The notes under the pieces: model-generated
Database searches by the model: none
Told to the model about the DNA's origin: nothing
Seen by the model: only the letters and a program-made list of their open reading frames with translations
Assembly (NCBI GenBank): GCA_963513935.1
Contig: OY740774.1
Location: 24,509,949-24,573,948 of the forward strand
DNA: 64,000 bases
Direction: 5' to 3'
From: Aphrophora alni
Taxonomy: Eukaryota > Arthropoda > Insecta > Hemiptera > Aphrophoridae
Shown: positions 11,720 to 23,665 of the stretch, piece after piece
How positions within the stretch are numbered: the first letter of the stretch is position 1
Layout: each line of letters starts with the position of its first letter
Program-made: the position numbers and the translations under genes

Positions 11720-12602
11720 GATCTTGGAGACAAAGTGGATGCTGAACTCTGAAGACAGGATGACTAGTGGAGCCTGGAAACAGGGTGAGTGCTCGACCCT
11801 AGGGATGAATGCTGAACCCTGGAGCCAGGATAAATGTTGTACCTTGGAGACAGTAGGTTGTGTTTCTAGACATTGGAGGCAGGATAGATATTTCACAATT
11901 AAGATCACACTAATACAGGACTCTGGAGACTGGATGAATGGTGGAGCCTTGAGAAAGGTTTGATACTAGACCCTGGAAATAACATGGATACTGAACCCTG
12001 GAGATAGGATGGATGCTGGAGCCTGGAGACAGGATGGATGATAAACCTTGCATACAGTATGGATGCTAGATCCTGGAGTCAAGATGGATACTCAACCATG
12101 GTAATAATATGGATGGTAACCTTGGATACAGTATAGATGCTAAGCACAGGAGGCAGCATGGATACTAAACCCTAGAGATAGGTTGGATGCTGGAGCCTGA
12201 AAATGGGATGGATGCGAAACCCTGAATGGTAGACATGCCTAGAGACATGAAAATACTGAACACTGGAGATAGGATGGATGATAAATTTTAGATACAGTAT
12301 GGATGATAGATCCTGGAGGCATGATGGATACTCAACCATGGGAATAGGATGGATAGTAATCTTGGATACAGTATGGATGCTAGGTCTAGGTGGCAGCATG
12401 GATACTGAACCCTAGTGATAGGATGGATGCTCGAGCTGGAAAACGGGATGGATGCTAAACCCTGAATGGTAGACATGCCTGGAGACATGATAAATAGTGA
12501 ACCCTGGAGATAGGATGGATGCTGGACTTTTGAGACAGGATGGATGCTGGACCTTAGGTACAGGATGGATATTGAACTCTAGAAACAGGATGGATGTTCA
12601 GT
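11720..12602 (+). repeat. Degenerate ~34-bp minisatellite with a 240-bp higher-order repeat
   Basis: Imperfect units of the type CCTGGAGACAGGATGGATGC plus about 14 bp recur across roughly 880 bp. In its second half a higher-order period of exactly 240 bp is visible. ACAGTATGGATG followed by a variable base and TAGATCCTGG begins at equivalent points near 12054 and 12294. TAGACATGCCT occurs near 12231 and 12471. This equals about seven basic units. Open frames over it on both strands are products of the repeat, not genes. Confidence 0.92.
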
Positions 12603-13127
12603 CTTCTCCATCCTCATTAGTTTAACATGGATAATTTAATGGATTAATAACATCAGCTGATTATTTATATACAACAACAGCTGATTAAAAGTAACTACAT
12701 TACACCATAGTCACAAATATAGGAAATTAGGTTGGCCACAAATCAGAGCAGTTTACAAATTTTTAAGGTTTTATATTTTTCATATCTTACTATCGAGACC
12801 AGGAAGCCTCGTGTAAAATTTCACACTTTTATGTCACCTAGAAGTACACCAAAAAGCTCAGTATGAAACCATAAACAAAAGTGCCTCATTTATGGATTTC
12901 ATAACATAGATTATTATTTTTTAAATTATTCTATAACTGTAACTTACATTAAGTTGTAATTTGGTAATGGGGTTTGAATTATTTTACCGAAATTTTATCA
13001 AACTTAGTAGAGCTGGTTTCAGTTCTTCAACTTTTAATGATAATATAGCTGTTTTGAGTATTTACCAATAGTTCCCCCATTGAAATATCTAGAAGTTGGA
13101 TATAAAAATGTAGAATAAAGATATCCC
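12603..13127. other. Spacer between two minisatellites
   Basis: AT-rich single-copy-looking DNA of about 525 bp. No coding or structural signal recognised. Confidence 0.5.
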
Positions 13128-13915
13128 ATCGAGGAGAATACCTAATTGCTACCTATAGGGAGCTCAGGATGTCCGAGTGTAGATAAGACAAACACTACAT
13201 ATCAGAACCTCAGTATCTCCAAACATGGGCAGGACCTTTACCGATATCTATAGGGAGCTCGAGACATCCAAGCAAAGGCAAGACACTAACTATAGGAAAT
13301 TTGAGATATCCGAAGGAGGACAGGATTTTAATGCTACCTATAGGGAGTTTAATAACTCCCTGTGAGGGCAACACCTAATTCCATTGAATAATGGTAGGAC
13401 CTAACATCTATCTATTGGATATTGGGAAGTATGAGCGAGGACAAAACATAAATGTTATCTTTAGAAGCCTTAAGATGTCTGATTGAGGACTGGACCTAAA
13501 TGTTACCGATAAGGATTTTGGGATGTTCAAGCGAAGGCAACATCTAATCACAGAGAAAGATGACAGGACTTAACCATTATCAATGCAGCTCAAGATCTCC
13601 AACAAGTAAATGCAATACCTAAATTAAAGGGAGTGATCCCAGGTCCTAAATGACAAGGAGCTTGGCTAGGAATTATTTTACCCATATGGAAATCTGGATG
13701 TTCCAGCGAGGGCAACATTTAATCACTATACAGAGTTTGGGATGTCGGAGCGTGGTAGTATATAAATGCTATATATAAGGAGCTTGGGACATCTGAGTTA
13801 ATGTAGGACCTAATCATAATCTATAGGTAGCTTACTACTCCGAGCAAGAGCAAGATGTAATTGTTACTATAGGGAGCTCGGGATGTTCCCAGCAAGGGTA
13901 AGACCTAATCATTGC
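13128..13915 (+). repeat. Second degenerate minisatellite, ~54-bp unit
   Basis: About fourteen diverged units following the pattern CTATAGGGAGCTCGGGATGT, CCGAGCGAGGGCAAGACCTA, then AATCATTAC. Clear examples start near 13154, 13250, 13330, 13735, 13778 and 13872. The unit is unrelated to the array at 11720-12602. Divergence between units is high, so the array is old. Confidence 0.88.
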
Positions 13916-14974
13916 ATATCAAAAGCTGTGGTTGTCCTAGCATAAGTTACATAATATATGGAACTTGCTATGTTAAATGGTAAAGTTAAAACCCGTCTTC
14001 GTTTCATTCGGTCAATTATTTCAGATACATGATCATTTATTTATAGGACATAATATCATTCTTCATTAATGTTCATTAATCATTCTCCATTTTGTGGACA
14101 TAAAATGCCAATATCTGATTGTAGCTTAATTTACTAAGGATGTATCACCTCGTCTCTTTAACAATTATAACTTCTAAAATAAATTTTTAAAATGTTTAAA
14201 AATTAAGACATATTACCAGTATATTCTTTATTAATGATGAAATATTATTTCGAAGCTTCGAAGTCATACTATAGGAGTATACATTTTCTTGGCATGAACA
14301 AGTTTTAATTACTGATCATGATAGCCATAAAATACAGTTAGTAATAACTATATCTTGGACAATAAATTAATTTACTTTACAAAATCCTCATTTTATTAGC
14401 AAAATATAAATTATTTATTATTATGATTTAAAAAATGCATATCATCAAATACTCATTCATGAAGATGAAAGATGTTATTCAACTTTTGAAGCGGAGGGTT
14501 ACTACTCTATCAATTCTGGAGTTATTAATGGAGTGGCTTGTTTCCAAAGATTTATTGATATCATAATATTGAATGAAATGTATACCAAGTAGTTTCATAC
14601 TTTGGTGATGTATCAATTTGCTTAGATTCTAAAGCAGATCATGATATTAATATGAAAAAGTTTTTATTTTCAAACTAAAATGTATACATAATCTTTTACA
14701 CTAAACAAACAAGTTAATAGATGCTATCATTGTACTTACCCAGCCCAACATTCTGTGTAAATATAAACATATCCTCTAAAAGTTATGCCTAAATGCCAAA
14801 ACCATGTGTTCCAGAATCATCTCAAGACTGTTACATTTATAAGTACACTAAGGATGTAATGTAAATGAAGTGAAACTAGTTACAAAAAGTTTAAAATTCA
14901 GTTTTAACCTAGCATAAAGGAGCTATAATGTTAAATATGGCCTAATATGCTGTTAAAACTTTTCGTTGTAAGTA

Positions 14975-14980
<6 letters not shown>
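13916..14980. other. AT-rich DNA, nothing recognisable
   Basis: No defensible gene or repeat signal beyond general AT richness. Confidence 0.45.

Positions 14981-15035
<55 letters not shown>
14981..15035 (+). repeat. TA/TG compound microsatellite
   Basis: Seventeen TA units followed by about ten TG units. Confidence 0.97.
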
Positions 15036-15876
15036 TGGTATACAGTATGTTATAATTTTTACTTCTATCTAATGGTTATTTGATGCAAATACTTCCTCAA
15101 TTATTATGTTATAAAATTATACTTTGTAATATTGACAACATAACCATAGTTCCACAAAAAGTATAGAATATCGTTCAAAGTTATTTTACTCAAACAACGA
15201 ACCCATAAAATGGCTTTCTAATACAGTAGTCCCTCATTGATAGTTAACTTTTAAAAGTGACATGGTTTGTCCATCACTTTATGTCTAAAAGCATTGTAGA
15301 AAAAATATTATGTTACTACCTTCTTATTCTGAGAAGAGATCAATCAAAATATAAAAAATAAACTGTTACTCAATAAATAATTTAACAGATTAGCTCTATA
15401 CCTGCTCTATTCAGATTGGTCTGCATACACTTAAACACAACATATCTTTAGATCTCTGTTTATATTGTAATGCACACGATCAAACATACTTTTGTTATTT
15501 TTTTAATAAGTGGACTATACCCGTTTTTGAACACATAAACAGATAATTAGGGCTCTGTATATGAAAAAGTAATTTAAAATAAGCCATCATGTGTAAGATT
15601 TCCAATGAAGCCACAGTCATATTTAACCCATTATTTACATCAGTCATTCCTTTTTACAGTCACATCAAAGTAATTTTTATCCCAAGTTATTCCTATTTAC
15701 AACACACATCATTATCACTTTAAATATCACCTTCACATTTTAAATAATATTATATCACGATCGCAAAACAAGCTCGACCATTTTGATGCCATCTTAAAAA
15801 CACAACCACTTGTGTGCCATTATTGTATAGTAAAAAAAAAAAGAAAAAGTTTGAAATGTCTTTCTATGGATATGTC
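15036..15876. other. AT-rich spacer before copy B
   Basis: Contains no recognisable coding content. It ends with an A-rich tract (15829-15848) just before the duplicated block starts. The left end of copy B could lie slightly inside this stretch, because copy A is cut at the window edge. Confidence 0.45.
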
Positions 15877-18083
15877 GAGAAGATAATGTGAACAGCATAA
15901 TAATAAAAAACAGCATTTTATGTAACCAGGTGAAGAGCAAGATAAAGCTGGGACATAGTCCAGACAGAGAAAACCTTGTGACAGATCATGCAGGCGCACT
16001 GGTTGGGGTATTGTGAAGTTGAAGGAGGGAATTACCTTACAAAAACCTTCTTAGTTAGTTTATTATAGGATTCTCTTGCATCCATCGTCTTTTTCTGCTG
16101 TCTAATCAAAACTGAAATAAGCATGAAAAGAGGCATGCTGCATTCAACTGCTTGCCGATTGCTGCACCTGGAATATAGAAAGTATAAAGGAATGTAAGCG
16201 ACATCTCTCCTGAACTGCAGATAGTCCTGTCAAATACATCCACGTTGTGCCTACCACTTCTGAAACAGATCTGATAGGAATAGCAATTAGGAAAGTCACA
16301 ATACTAAGGATGTAATTGATATTACAGGACCAGCTGGGGTCAATGTCTGTTGTGGGTTAGGGACAGCAGTCTTCTGTGTTTATCAGATGTTGTGTTGTAT
16401 CTGCCAACTGAGGAAATTAGTGTAGATGTAACTGTGAGTGAGCTTGTACAGCCACAATATTAAGTCATATTTGTTTGTTTGAAATCGGCATCAACAAATG
16501 AAAGAAAACATTTTCTACAATAATTTATTTATTTTAAACAAGATGAAATTTTATTAGGTAAGTCATCATCTTCACATGTATACAATTTTTTGTTACATGG
16601 AACTAAAGGTGATCATGCCTCTGAGTCCAATACCATAATAATGTACAGAATCAAATACGGCTTTTGGCCAATGCATTATATTCAATGCCTTGATGAGGTG
16701 GACAATTAGGATCTCTAAAACCATAAAAACTAACCATTTCTAGTTAGGAAATTTAACAGTTATGAATAACTACATCTGTATGGTACTATTTATTCTAAAC
16801 AGCAGTACGTTCCGGAACATCTAACAATCGTGTCGACTCATGAGTCACGTTTTAATTTAATTTAATAAATATTCGTTTTAAATCAGTGTTTGTGTTTTTG
16901 TTAATGTGCAACTATGTTGTTTTTTGAGTTTTCCATGACAACAGAGGATCTTCTCCAATAATAAACTTGATAATGGCTGAATAGCCGAAACGGCCGTTGT
17001 ATAAAAAAACGACCAAACAGAATATTGTGGACGGTGAGTCTTACATTTATTTATTATTTAATATATCAATATTCGGAATGGTGAATAACAAATCTTATAA
17101 TGTATACTTAAGCTATCCACCAGAATGTATAAATCATTTCTACTGTATACAGAATGTTCCAAAAAACTGGAAATGTTATATTTTAAATATGAATATATTT
17201 ACTGCTTCTTCTTCTTTGTAATAAATCAGTACTAATCAAGAGCTTTCATAATCCGTCAAAAATGGCCTTAAGAGCCCTAAAAGCTATAAATAAATAGTTT
17301 AAAACAGTTAACTATGGTTATGTATTATAAATTTTTTTCAAAATATAAATTAAGATTGGTTTTCCTTCTGTATTGAACAAAAACAAAACTATCGTATAAT
17401 TTTTTTTTTAAGCAATCAAAACTGAACAATTTTACTCATTCAGAAAAACTATTTGTGTTTATTGTGTTCATAATTTGCGCATTATTCATCTTATACACTG
17501 ACATGATGACTAAACTTCGGCAGGAATACAACTGAAGTGGTCGTGCTCACTCCAACCAGATGGAGATGTCACGACCTTTCTTTTCAAGGGCATTCACTAC
17601 CACCACTCCCACTACCTTTAGTTCACACGTGATAGTGATTAAGACTGATTGGTTTGTAGGTAGTGCTCTCGCCCGAATTCATGACCCCAAGTGAACCCGC
17701 CTTTACACCTTTATTGTACACCTTCATTCACAGGTCATTCCTTTAAATCTCAGGTTTTTGTAAAACCGTCTTGGTTTTGTTTCATCAGGTTTTTCGAACA
17801 ATGTTATCCTGACCACCCACCCTCCGTCCCCTCCACAAAAGTCTCTTCACAGGTCACTGTCTGTTCAGTTTATCCACATTTCCTACACATAATCTCTAGT
17901 ACACGAAACCTCATTCTGTTTAGGTGACTACGAACATCCAGTGACCAGTCAAACAATCCTATATCTTTCCGTAGGTCTAACCTGTTAGGCTTAAAGGCTT
18001 CCTCTGTATTAAATCTTAAAGGACCCTTGAACATCATCATTGTTTGTACATTGAATTCAGTTTTCTCTCAAGCATTCTTAGAA

Positions 18084-18206
18084 CAAGAGAAACCAGATAA
18101 GAAAGATGAAGAGAGGGATCTAACACAAGACTAAACGACAAAAGTTGTTGATCTAAGCTAGGGATTGTCACACCCATACTCACTATCGTGAGCCCTTGAG
18201 AGAATT
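18084..18206 (+). repeat. Dispersed repeat DR-A, 3' part (copy B partner)
   Basis: Paralogue by duplication of 2613-2735, with the same truncated structure ending in the CACTATCGTGAG palindrome. Confidence 0.75.
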
Positions 18207-19004
18207 AAGCCGCAATAGATAAGTTTGAAAAAAAAAACCAAAATCGCTTGTAATAGCTCTTTTTGCGCAATTAGCGTTGCAATAGCCAAGGTCGGGAAAT
18301 GAGATAAAACACAAAAGCAATTAATTACAGTCATATCATGTCTGCGTTCAGCTGAATTATTTTTGTAATTGTTATGTAAACCTTATTGATACAATCCATT
18401 TAATATTGAGTATTTTTGTATTTGACAGATTACAGAATACACTAGGATTACATGTTTCGACGTGTTTTAATTAAATTAAAGTTAATTCAATCCCAATACA
18501 TTCATCAACTGTTAATTAACAGAATTCAATAATCTTCTCATTCCACCTTCTCTTTAATGTAGCAGTACACAATCTATATATTGTCATTACATGCAGTGTT
18601 TCGTGTTTTATTTCTTCTGTAGTTTACATTGAACATTTCATTTCATAAATCGTTTTATCTTGCCTCACTTGCTTTCCATCTCAACCCCTTGGTGCTACAA
18701 CAAGCTTTGATGTTAATTTTTCTCACTATTCTTCTCAAACACTATATTAACTAAGATTTTTGATATTGGATCTTCTTACCTTAACCCATTTCACACTCTA
18801 AAAGGTACTAAATTTTGATCTACCTTCCCCCCAGGATCAATAGTTCTATCTGTAGAAATAATTTACAAATAAAGTAAACTCCATAAAAAACTCATAATGA
18901 GGATAACCATAACTGCCTTAAAAACAGTACTTTAAATAAAGTTCCGCCATATTTAAATATTGAAACTTAATTCTAAAAAATAATTACAATTTTTTTCCTG
19001 GTTT

Positions 19005-19172
19005 TAAATTTGAAAAACTTTCTGGTCACCATCGACACATAAAAAAGAACATAAAGAACAAGAGTTGGTCATGAAAGACTGCATAGAAAAGATGAAAGAG
19101 AGGGATCTACATCAAAACTATATGAAGAAAGGTGTAGATTCAGTTAGGGACATGGTGATTGCCAAGTCGGTA
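19005..19172 (+). repeat. Dispersed repeat DR-A with internal deletion (copy B partner)
   Basis: Matches 3535-3750 but lacks about 48 bp between the A-rich head and GAACAAGAGTTGGTC. Confidence 0.78.
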
Positions 19173-19491
19173 CTTACTAACTATAACACCTATTGGGTAA
19201 TATTTATTTAAATAAGTAACATATAATAGGTACATATTATGCATCATTTTATTTATTTTTATTTTGTACTACTTAATTATATGTTCATCTTTTTGTGAAA
19301 ACGTGTATATCAATTTGTCTATTTTTTGTAAGCTAAATGCGCCCCCCTCAAAATCTAAAGCTCTACGATTTTGCTAGAAAGTTGAAGATGGCGGATTCAA
19401 AATGACTCCGAAACATGGCTGACAGAAACTGGTGAAATTATAGTCAATTCAACTTCCAAATCTTGAAAGGGTTTTAAAAATTATTTCTTGT

Positions 19492-19727
19492 TGTTTAAAG
19501 ACGAAAACCTCTCGGTCATTAAGAGAAGAAGTAGAAAATATTTTAAAATAAAGATCTTAGCCCTCGACTAATAGCGTCAGGGTTGGAAAAGAATAAGAGT
19601 TAGCCGAGAAAGACATGATAGGAAAGATGAAAGAAAAGAGACTAATCCAAGACGACATAAAAATGGGTGTAGATTCAGCTAGGGCCCTTCAGGACTGCCA
19701 AGTCCGTACCACTACAGTGAGAATCTA
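19492..19727 (+). repeat. Dispersed repeat DR-A (copy B partner)
   Basis: Matches 4130-4368. It ends just upstream of the TATGGAAG target site used by the hAT element at 19746. Confidence 0.8.
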
Positions 19728-19737
19728 AGGTGTATGG

Positions 19738-20966
19738 TATGGAAGCAGGGCCGGTTTAAGGGGTAAGCAAAGTATGCGATCGCGTAGGGCGCCAAGCAAA
19801 AGGGGGCGCCTAAGCGCTCTCCAATGTTCAGTATTTAAGAAGGAGACTAGAGGTTGAAGTTGATTTACATTGCCAAATTGTAGGAGTGAGGAGTTAGGGT
19901 AAATCGTATATCGTAAGGTGGGAAACTTGCGCATACTCCTACTACTTTATTTATTGTTATTCCCAAATAACAATAACCACAAATAATAACAAATGGATTC
20001 GTCCACCAGGCACCCCTCCGTTATCTACTTGGTCTCGTCCGGCAGACGCCCCACCCTCTTGCGTCGCTCAGTCATCTACTGTTCGAGAGTGAGGATGAAC
20101 CGAACCGATTCAAGCTGGACTGGCATCATTCAAAGTGAAATTTTTCTTTGTGGTGCTTGATACGGCAATCAACTCACTTAAAGAGAGGTTTGAACTATTG
20201 GAAAACCACAGCAAGAGTTTTAGTTTTCTGTATGACATTAGGAATTTTCAGACATGGGACAAGAAGACTTTGAAAGACGCCTGCATACAACTTCACAATG
20301 TTCTGAGTGATGGAGAAGAATGTGACGTAAACGGAGTTGAACTACGAAGAGCTAGACATTTTTGCGCCAATGTTGCCACCTGGAAGTTCTCCAAGTACGG
20401 CCTTGTCGTATATAACAAAAAATGATTATATGGACACATTGCCTAATGTTTTTGTTTCTTTAAGGAACGTTTGAGTGGACTGGCAACAATGGCCATTGAG
20501 AATGATTTGTTAAACCAAATGGACACTGACTACATTCTCAACGATTTTGCCAAAATGAAAGCAAGGAAAATGTCTTTCCAGTGTTAAGTGTAAACGTTTT
20601 AAGTTTGTCGTTATTTTACGAGTAAATAAATTGTTTAATATCTTTAAAACTGACTGTTGTATTTATTTATTTATTCACACTTAATTAACTTTGTATTTTT
20701 ATATATTATATGTAATTGGTTTTTTAATTTTTTAAATGTTACATTCAATAAATAAGGGCGAGTATGTCTAATACATGCTGATAATTAAGCCTCTATGTTT
20801 ATTCATATTTCGCACGTTTCGGACATTCTTAAGCATTTATATTTACTCGTATTTTTAAACGTATCCAGAGATAATCCTTACTACCAAATAAGTTTTTTAG
20901 GGAGGGGGCGCCGGAATGTTGTTCGCTTACACTAGAAAAATGTCTATAACCGGCCCTGTATGGAAG
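19738..20966. mobile_element. 1213-bp internally deleted hAT transposon with target duplication
   Basis: The element spans 19746-20958. The ends are CAGGGCCGGTT and its exact reverse complement, and TATGGAAG flanks both sides (19738-19745 and 20959-20966). The empty site is visible in copy A at about 4379-4390, where TATGGAAG occurs once. Sub-terminal GGGCGCC motifs and the transposase type fit hAT elements encoding ZMYM1-like transposases. It is non-autonomous because most of the transposase is missing. Confidence 0.96.
20120..20587 (+). pseudogene. hAT transposase C-terminal remnant (ZMYM1-like)
   Basis: The frame from about 20120 to 20425 reads FFVVLDTAINSLKERFELLE and later LKDACIQLHNVLSDGEECDV, typical of the late catalytic part of arthropod ZMYM1-like hAT transposases. 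After a frame break, ERLSGLATMAIENDLL and a DFAKMKARKMSF ending (20464-20587) give the normal C-terminus. The conserved segment between the LPNVFVSL and ERLSGL blocks, which carries the RSFSKLK-type dimerisation motif in the family, is absent. The deletion joins the two blocks near 20460. The N-terminal zinc finger and first catalytic residues are absent too. Non-functional. Confidence 0.85.
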
Positions 20967-21402
20967 GTACTGACAGCTTCCTCGGATGTAAAACACTCAA
21001 ACATAAATTGTCATATATTAAAGTTACATATTATACCAATACAGAATTTTGAAGTTTAGACAAACACTTAAAATGTAGCCCAGCAACCGTCAACTCAATA
21101 AGATTTGGTCACAACTTGGAGAAATTATTTACAATAAATACTGAATTATTATACGATTTACACTATTGACCGAAGGTACTATCCTTGGTAGAACTCCATT
21201 TTAATGAAAAAACAACACAATATTTAGTATATTCTACAATTTTATTGAGTCTTACCGACCATGGTTTTGCCATCAACGGCATTTACAAAGCAGCTTAACA
21301 AAGACTAAGGAAGATATTGAAACCTGACATATAATAACACAAAAATAAGAACAGTTACTTAGCTGGGGGGGGGGGGGGAGGGAGTAGAAAGGAAACATGT
21401 GG

Positions 21403-21783
21403 TCATAAAGAAGACAATGGTTTTAACAAAGGTGAGTTTGACAAAAATTCTACCTGATCATTGAGTACCAGTTTGGAGTCTATACAAAATATTCTCCTAA
21501 TCTCTAACATTTCTAATGAATTTAATTTCCTACTTTTTGCATTGACATGGAGAACCTCAAACTTAACATTATTGAAAAAATCAGACACTAAATGAGTTTT
21601 TAAATGATTGGAAAAACTAGAGTCATTATGACCCAACCGCCAACTTCTTTCTTGTTCACTTAACCTACATTTAAAACTATGGCCGGTTTGGCCTACATAA
21701 GCTGCATTACAAATATTACATGTTAATTTATAAACACCACTTTTTTGCATGTTATCTATTTTATCCTTACAATTTAGTAACAT
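21403..21783 (-). pseudogene. PLE GIY-YIG endonuclease domain, open to its C-terminus
   Basis: 126 codons starting just before the GIY-YIG core: SGVYKLTCNICNAAYVGQTG, then SFKCRLSEQERSWR, ending ...LKPLSSL. This is the better preserved of the two copies, because the one-base loss in copy A is absent. It is separated from the reverse transcriptase by a frameshift, a MITE and a small deletion, so it is not expected to be made as part of a PLE protein. Confidence 0.85.
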
Positions 21784-22066
21784 TTTCCCTAAATTGTTTT
21801 TGCAGTAAATTGTTTACAATGATTTTTCTTTTCTAATACATTCCCAACAGCATAGCTAACCTTACCAATATAGTTAATTCTACGCCATTTTGGTACGGTT
21901 TTAATAGAATCTACAGTTGGAAATATAAGTAATTTAGCATTATTTTTCAATTTAGTTTTTAACATTCTTCTATGAGGTTAACATCATAACCATTATTTAA
22001 AGCAATTTGTTTAATGCAAGTTAATTCCGTACAACATTGGAATGTTATTGAGACGATGCAACATAC

Positions 22067-22294
22067 TATGGAAGCAGTGCCGGATTAAGAACCTTGGGGC
22101 CCCAAAGCGAGATAGGCAAGGAGGCCCCCCAACCTCGACAACAACCCTCAATTAACCCGACCATCCCAACCCGGATAGTATAATATTTTATACTATTTTA
22201 ATATATTTTTAATCCCTTGGGGGCCCCCTTCGGGGCCGGGGCCCCAAAGCGGCCGCTTCGTCTGCTTAGTGCTTAATCCGGCACTGTATGGAAG
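22067..22294. mobile_element. 212-bp hAT-type MITE with target duplication (copy B)
   Basis: Element 22075-22286, flanks TATGGAAG at 22067-22074 and 22287-22294. It is the same insertion as 5497-5708, inherited through the duplication. Confidence 0.95.
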
Positions 22295-23663
22295 GCGGCC
22301 ATTTTGTGACTAAATGGATGTTGTAATGTAGAATGTATAATATTGTCAGTAAACGTAGGTTTCCTAAAAATACTGAAACTATGGTTACTATTTTCAATTT
22401 TTAAAGTGAGGTCTAGAAAATTTATTTGATTTTGTAAATCGATTTCCATAGAGAATTGTATTGCCTCACTAATAGAATTCAAATAATTAAACAGTAATTG
22501 AAGCTGGCGGTCCAGTATTTAATGTTAGCCTTAAATGGATTATTAATGTCAAAGAGTGTTGATTCATATTTGTCCATAACAATCTCAGCTAGCAATGGAG
22601 ATAAGGGAGACCCCATTGCCAAACCATCGATTTGAGCAAACACTTTGTTTTGAAATTGAAAATAATTTTGATCGAGACATACTTTAATTACATTAACCAC
22701 TTCTATAGAAGTGCAAGGGTCAACTTTAGTACGATCCAATAATGCTTCAACACTATTCAAACAGTCTTTGACAGGAATACTTGTGAATAAACTTTTAACG
22801 TCAAATAACACAATTTTTGCGTTAAAAGGCACTTTAATATCTTTAATCTTATTTACTAATTCTAATGAGTTTTTTAATCCAAATTTTGGTTGAAAATGTG
22901 TAATTTTCTTTAAAAAGGTATTGGTAAATTTAGCCAGATTATATGAAGGGGGACTGTACAAAGGAAACAACCGGACGGATAGGAATATCAGGTTTATGTA
23001 ATTTAATCAAACCATATAATCTGGGTGCCATACTATTCATTACAAGGAGATTTTTAGAATGAAAATCACTAAAAATACATTTGTTGTGAGCTACAGTCAA
23101 TTTACCAATTTTGGTTTTTTCTTTTGTTGGGTCTTTCTTTAATTGTACAAACGAATTGGTTTCCAACACATTTTCAACTTTTTTCTAATAATTATCTGAG
23201 GATAAAATAACTATAGAATTACCTTTATCTGCTTTAGTTACCACCAGGTTGTTATCAACTAACTTTTTCCTAATATCTTTGATTACTACATTGTCTTTAT
23301 TAATAAATTTGGTATTATCACAAGCCAGAAAGTTACTTTTAATTATATTAGAACAAATGTATTTGGTTGTAATATCATAATTTATTGCTAAATCAGAATC
23401 TAAAGCTAGGTTTTCAAATTGGGACGCACAAAGCATAAATAGTACTATAACGTTTTTAAGCATACTTTTATGCACCCTATTGTTTTCAGTTATAAAAATG
23501 GAGAAACAGGAAAGAGGAAACAATGATATTGAAAAGGAGAAACTAATATAAAATTTATTTTGAGTTATTACTAACTTGTCTGCAGTTTGAGGTATTTTTA
23601 TGAAATGTTTACACAATAAGTCTATTGATGTGTAATCTTCTGTATAATCTTGCAAATATACAC
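22295..23663 (-). pseudogene. PLE reverse transcriptase, copy B, same defects
   Basis: The RT blocks match those in copy A, at about +16578 bp (for example GLAMGSPLSPLLAEIVMDKY near 22565-22625). The frame again reads KYWTASFNYC and stops where a YVDD motif should be. Since both copies share this, the inactivation is older than the duplication. Confidence 0.88.
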
Positions 23664-23665
23664 AT

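Larger units (their letters stand above)
21403..23663 (-). mobile_element. Penelope-like retroelement, dead copy B
   Basis: Duplicate of 4822-7085. It has the same order, the same internal MITE and the same loss of the YxDD segment. It differs by a small deletion near 21806-21812 that breaks the linker before the endonuclease, but keeps the endonuclease frame open to its stop at 21403. Confidence 0.9.

Noticed and set aside
11654..12488. Overlapping 66-84-codon open frames on both strands
   Set aside because: They run through the ~34-bp minisatellite; repeat periodicity alone explains them.
15220..15260. ACAGTAGTCCCTCATTGAT, similar to a Tigger/pogo terminal repeat
   Set aside because: No matching inverted end was found; the similar string at 39112 is in the same orientation and diverged.
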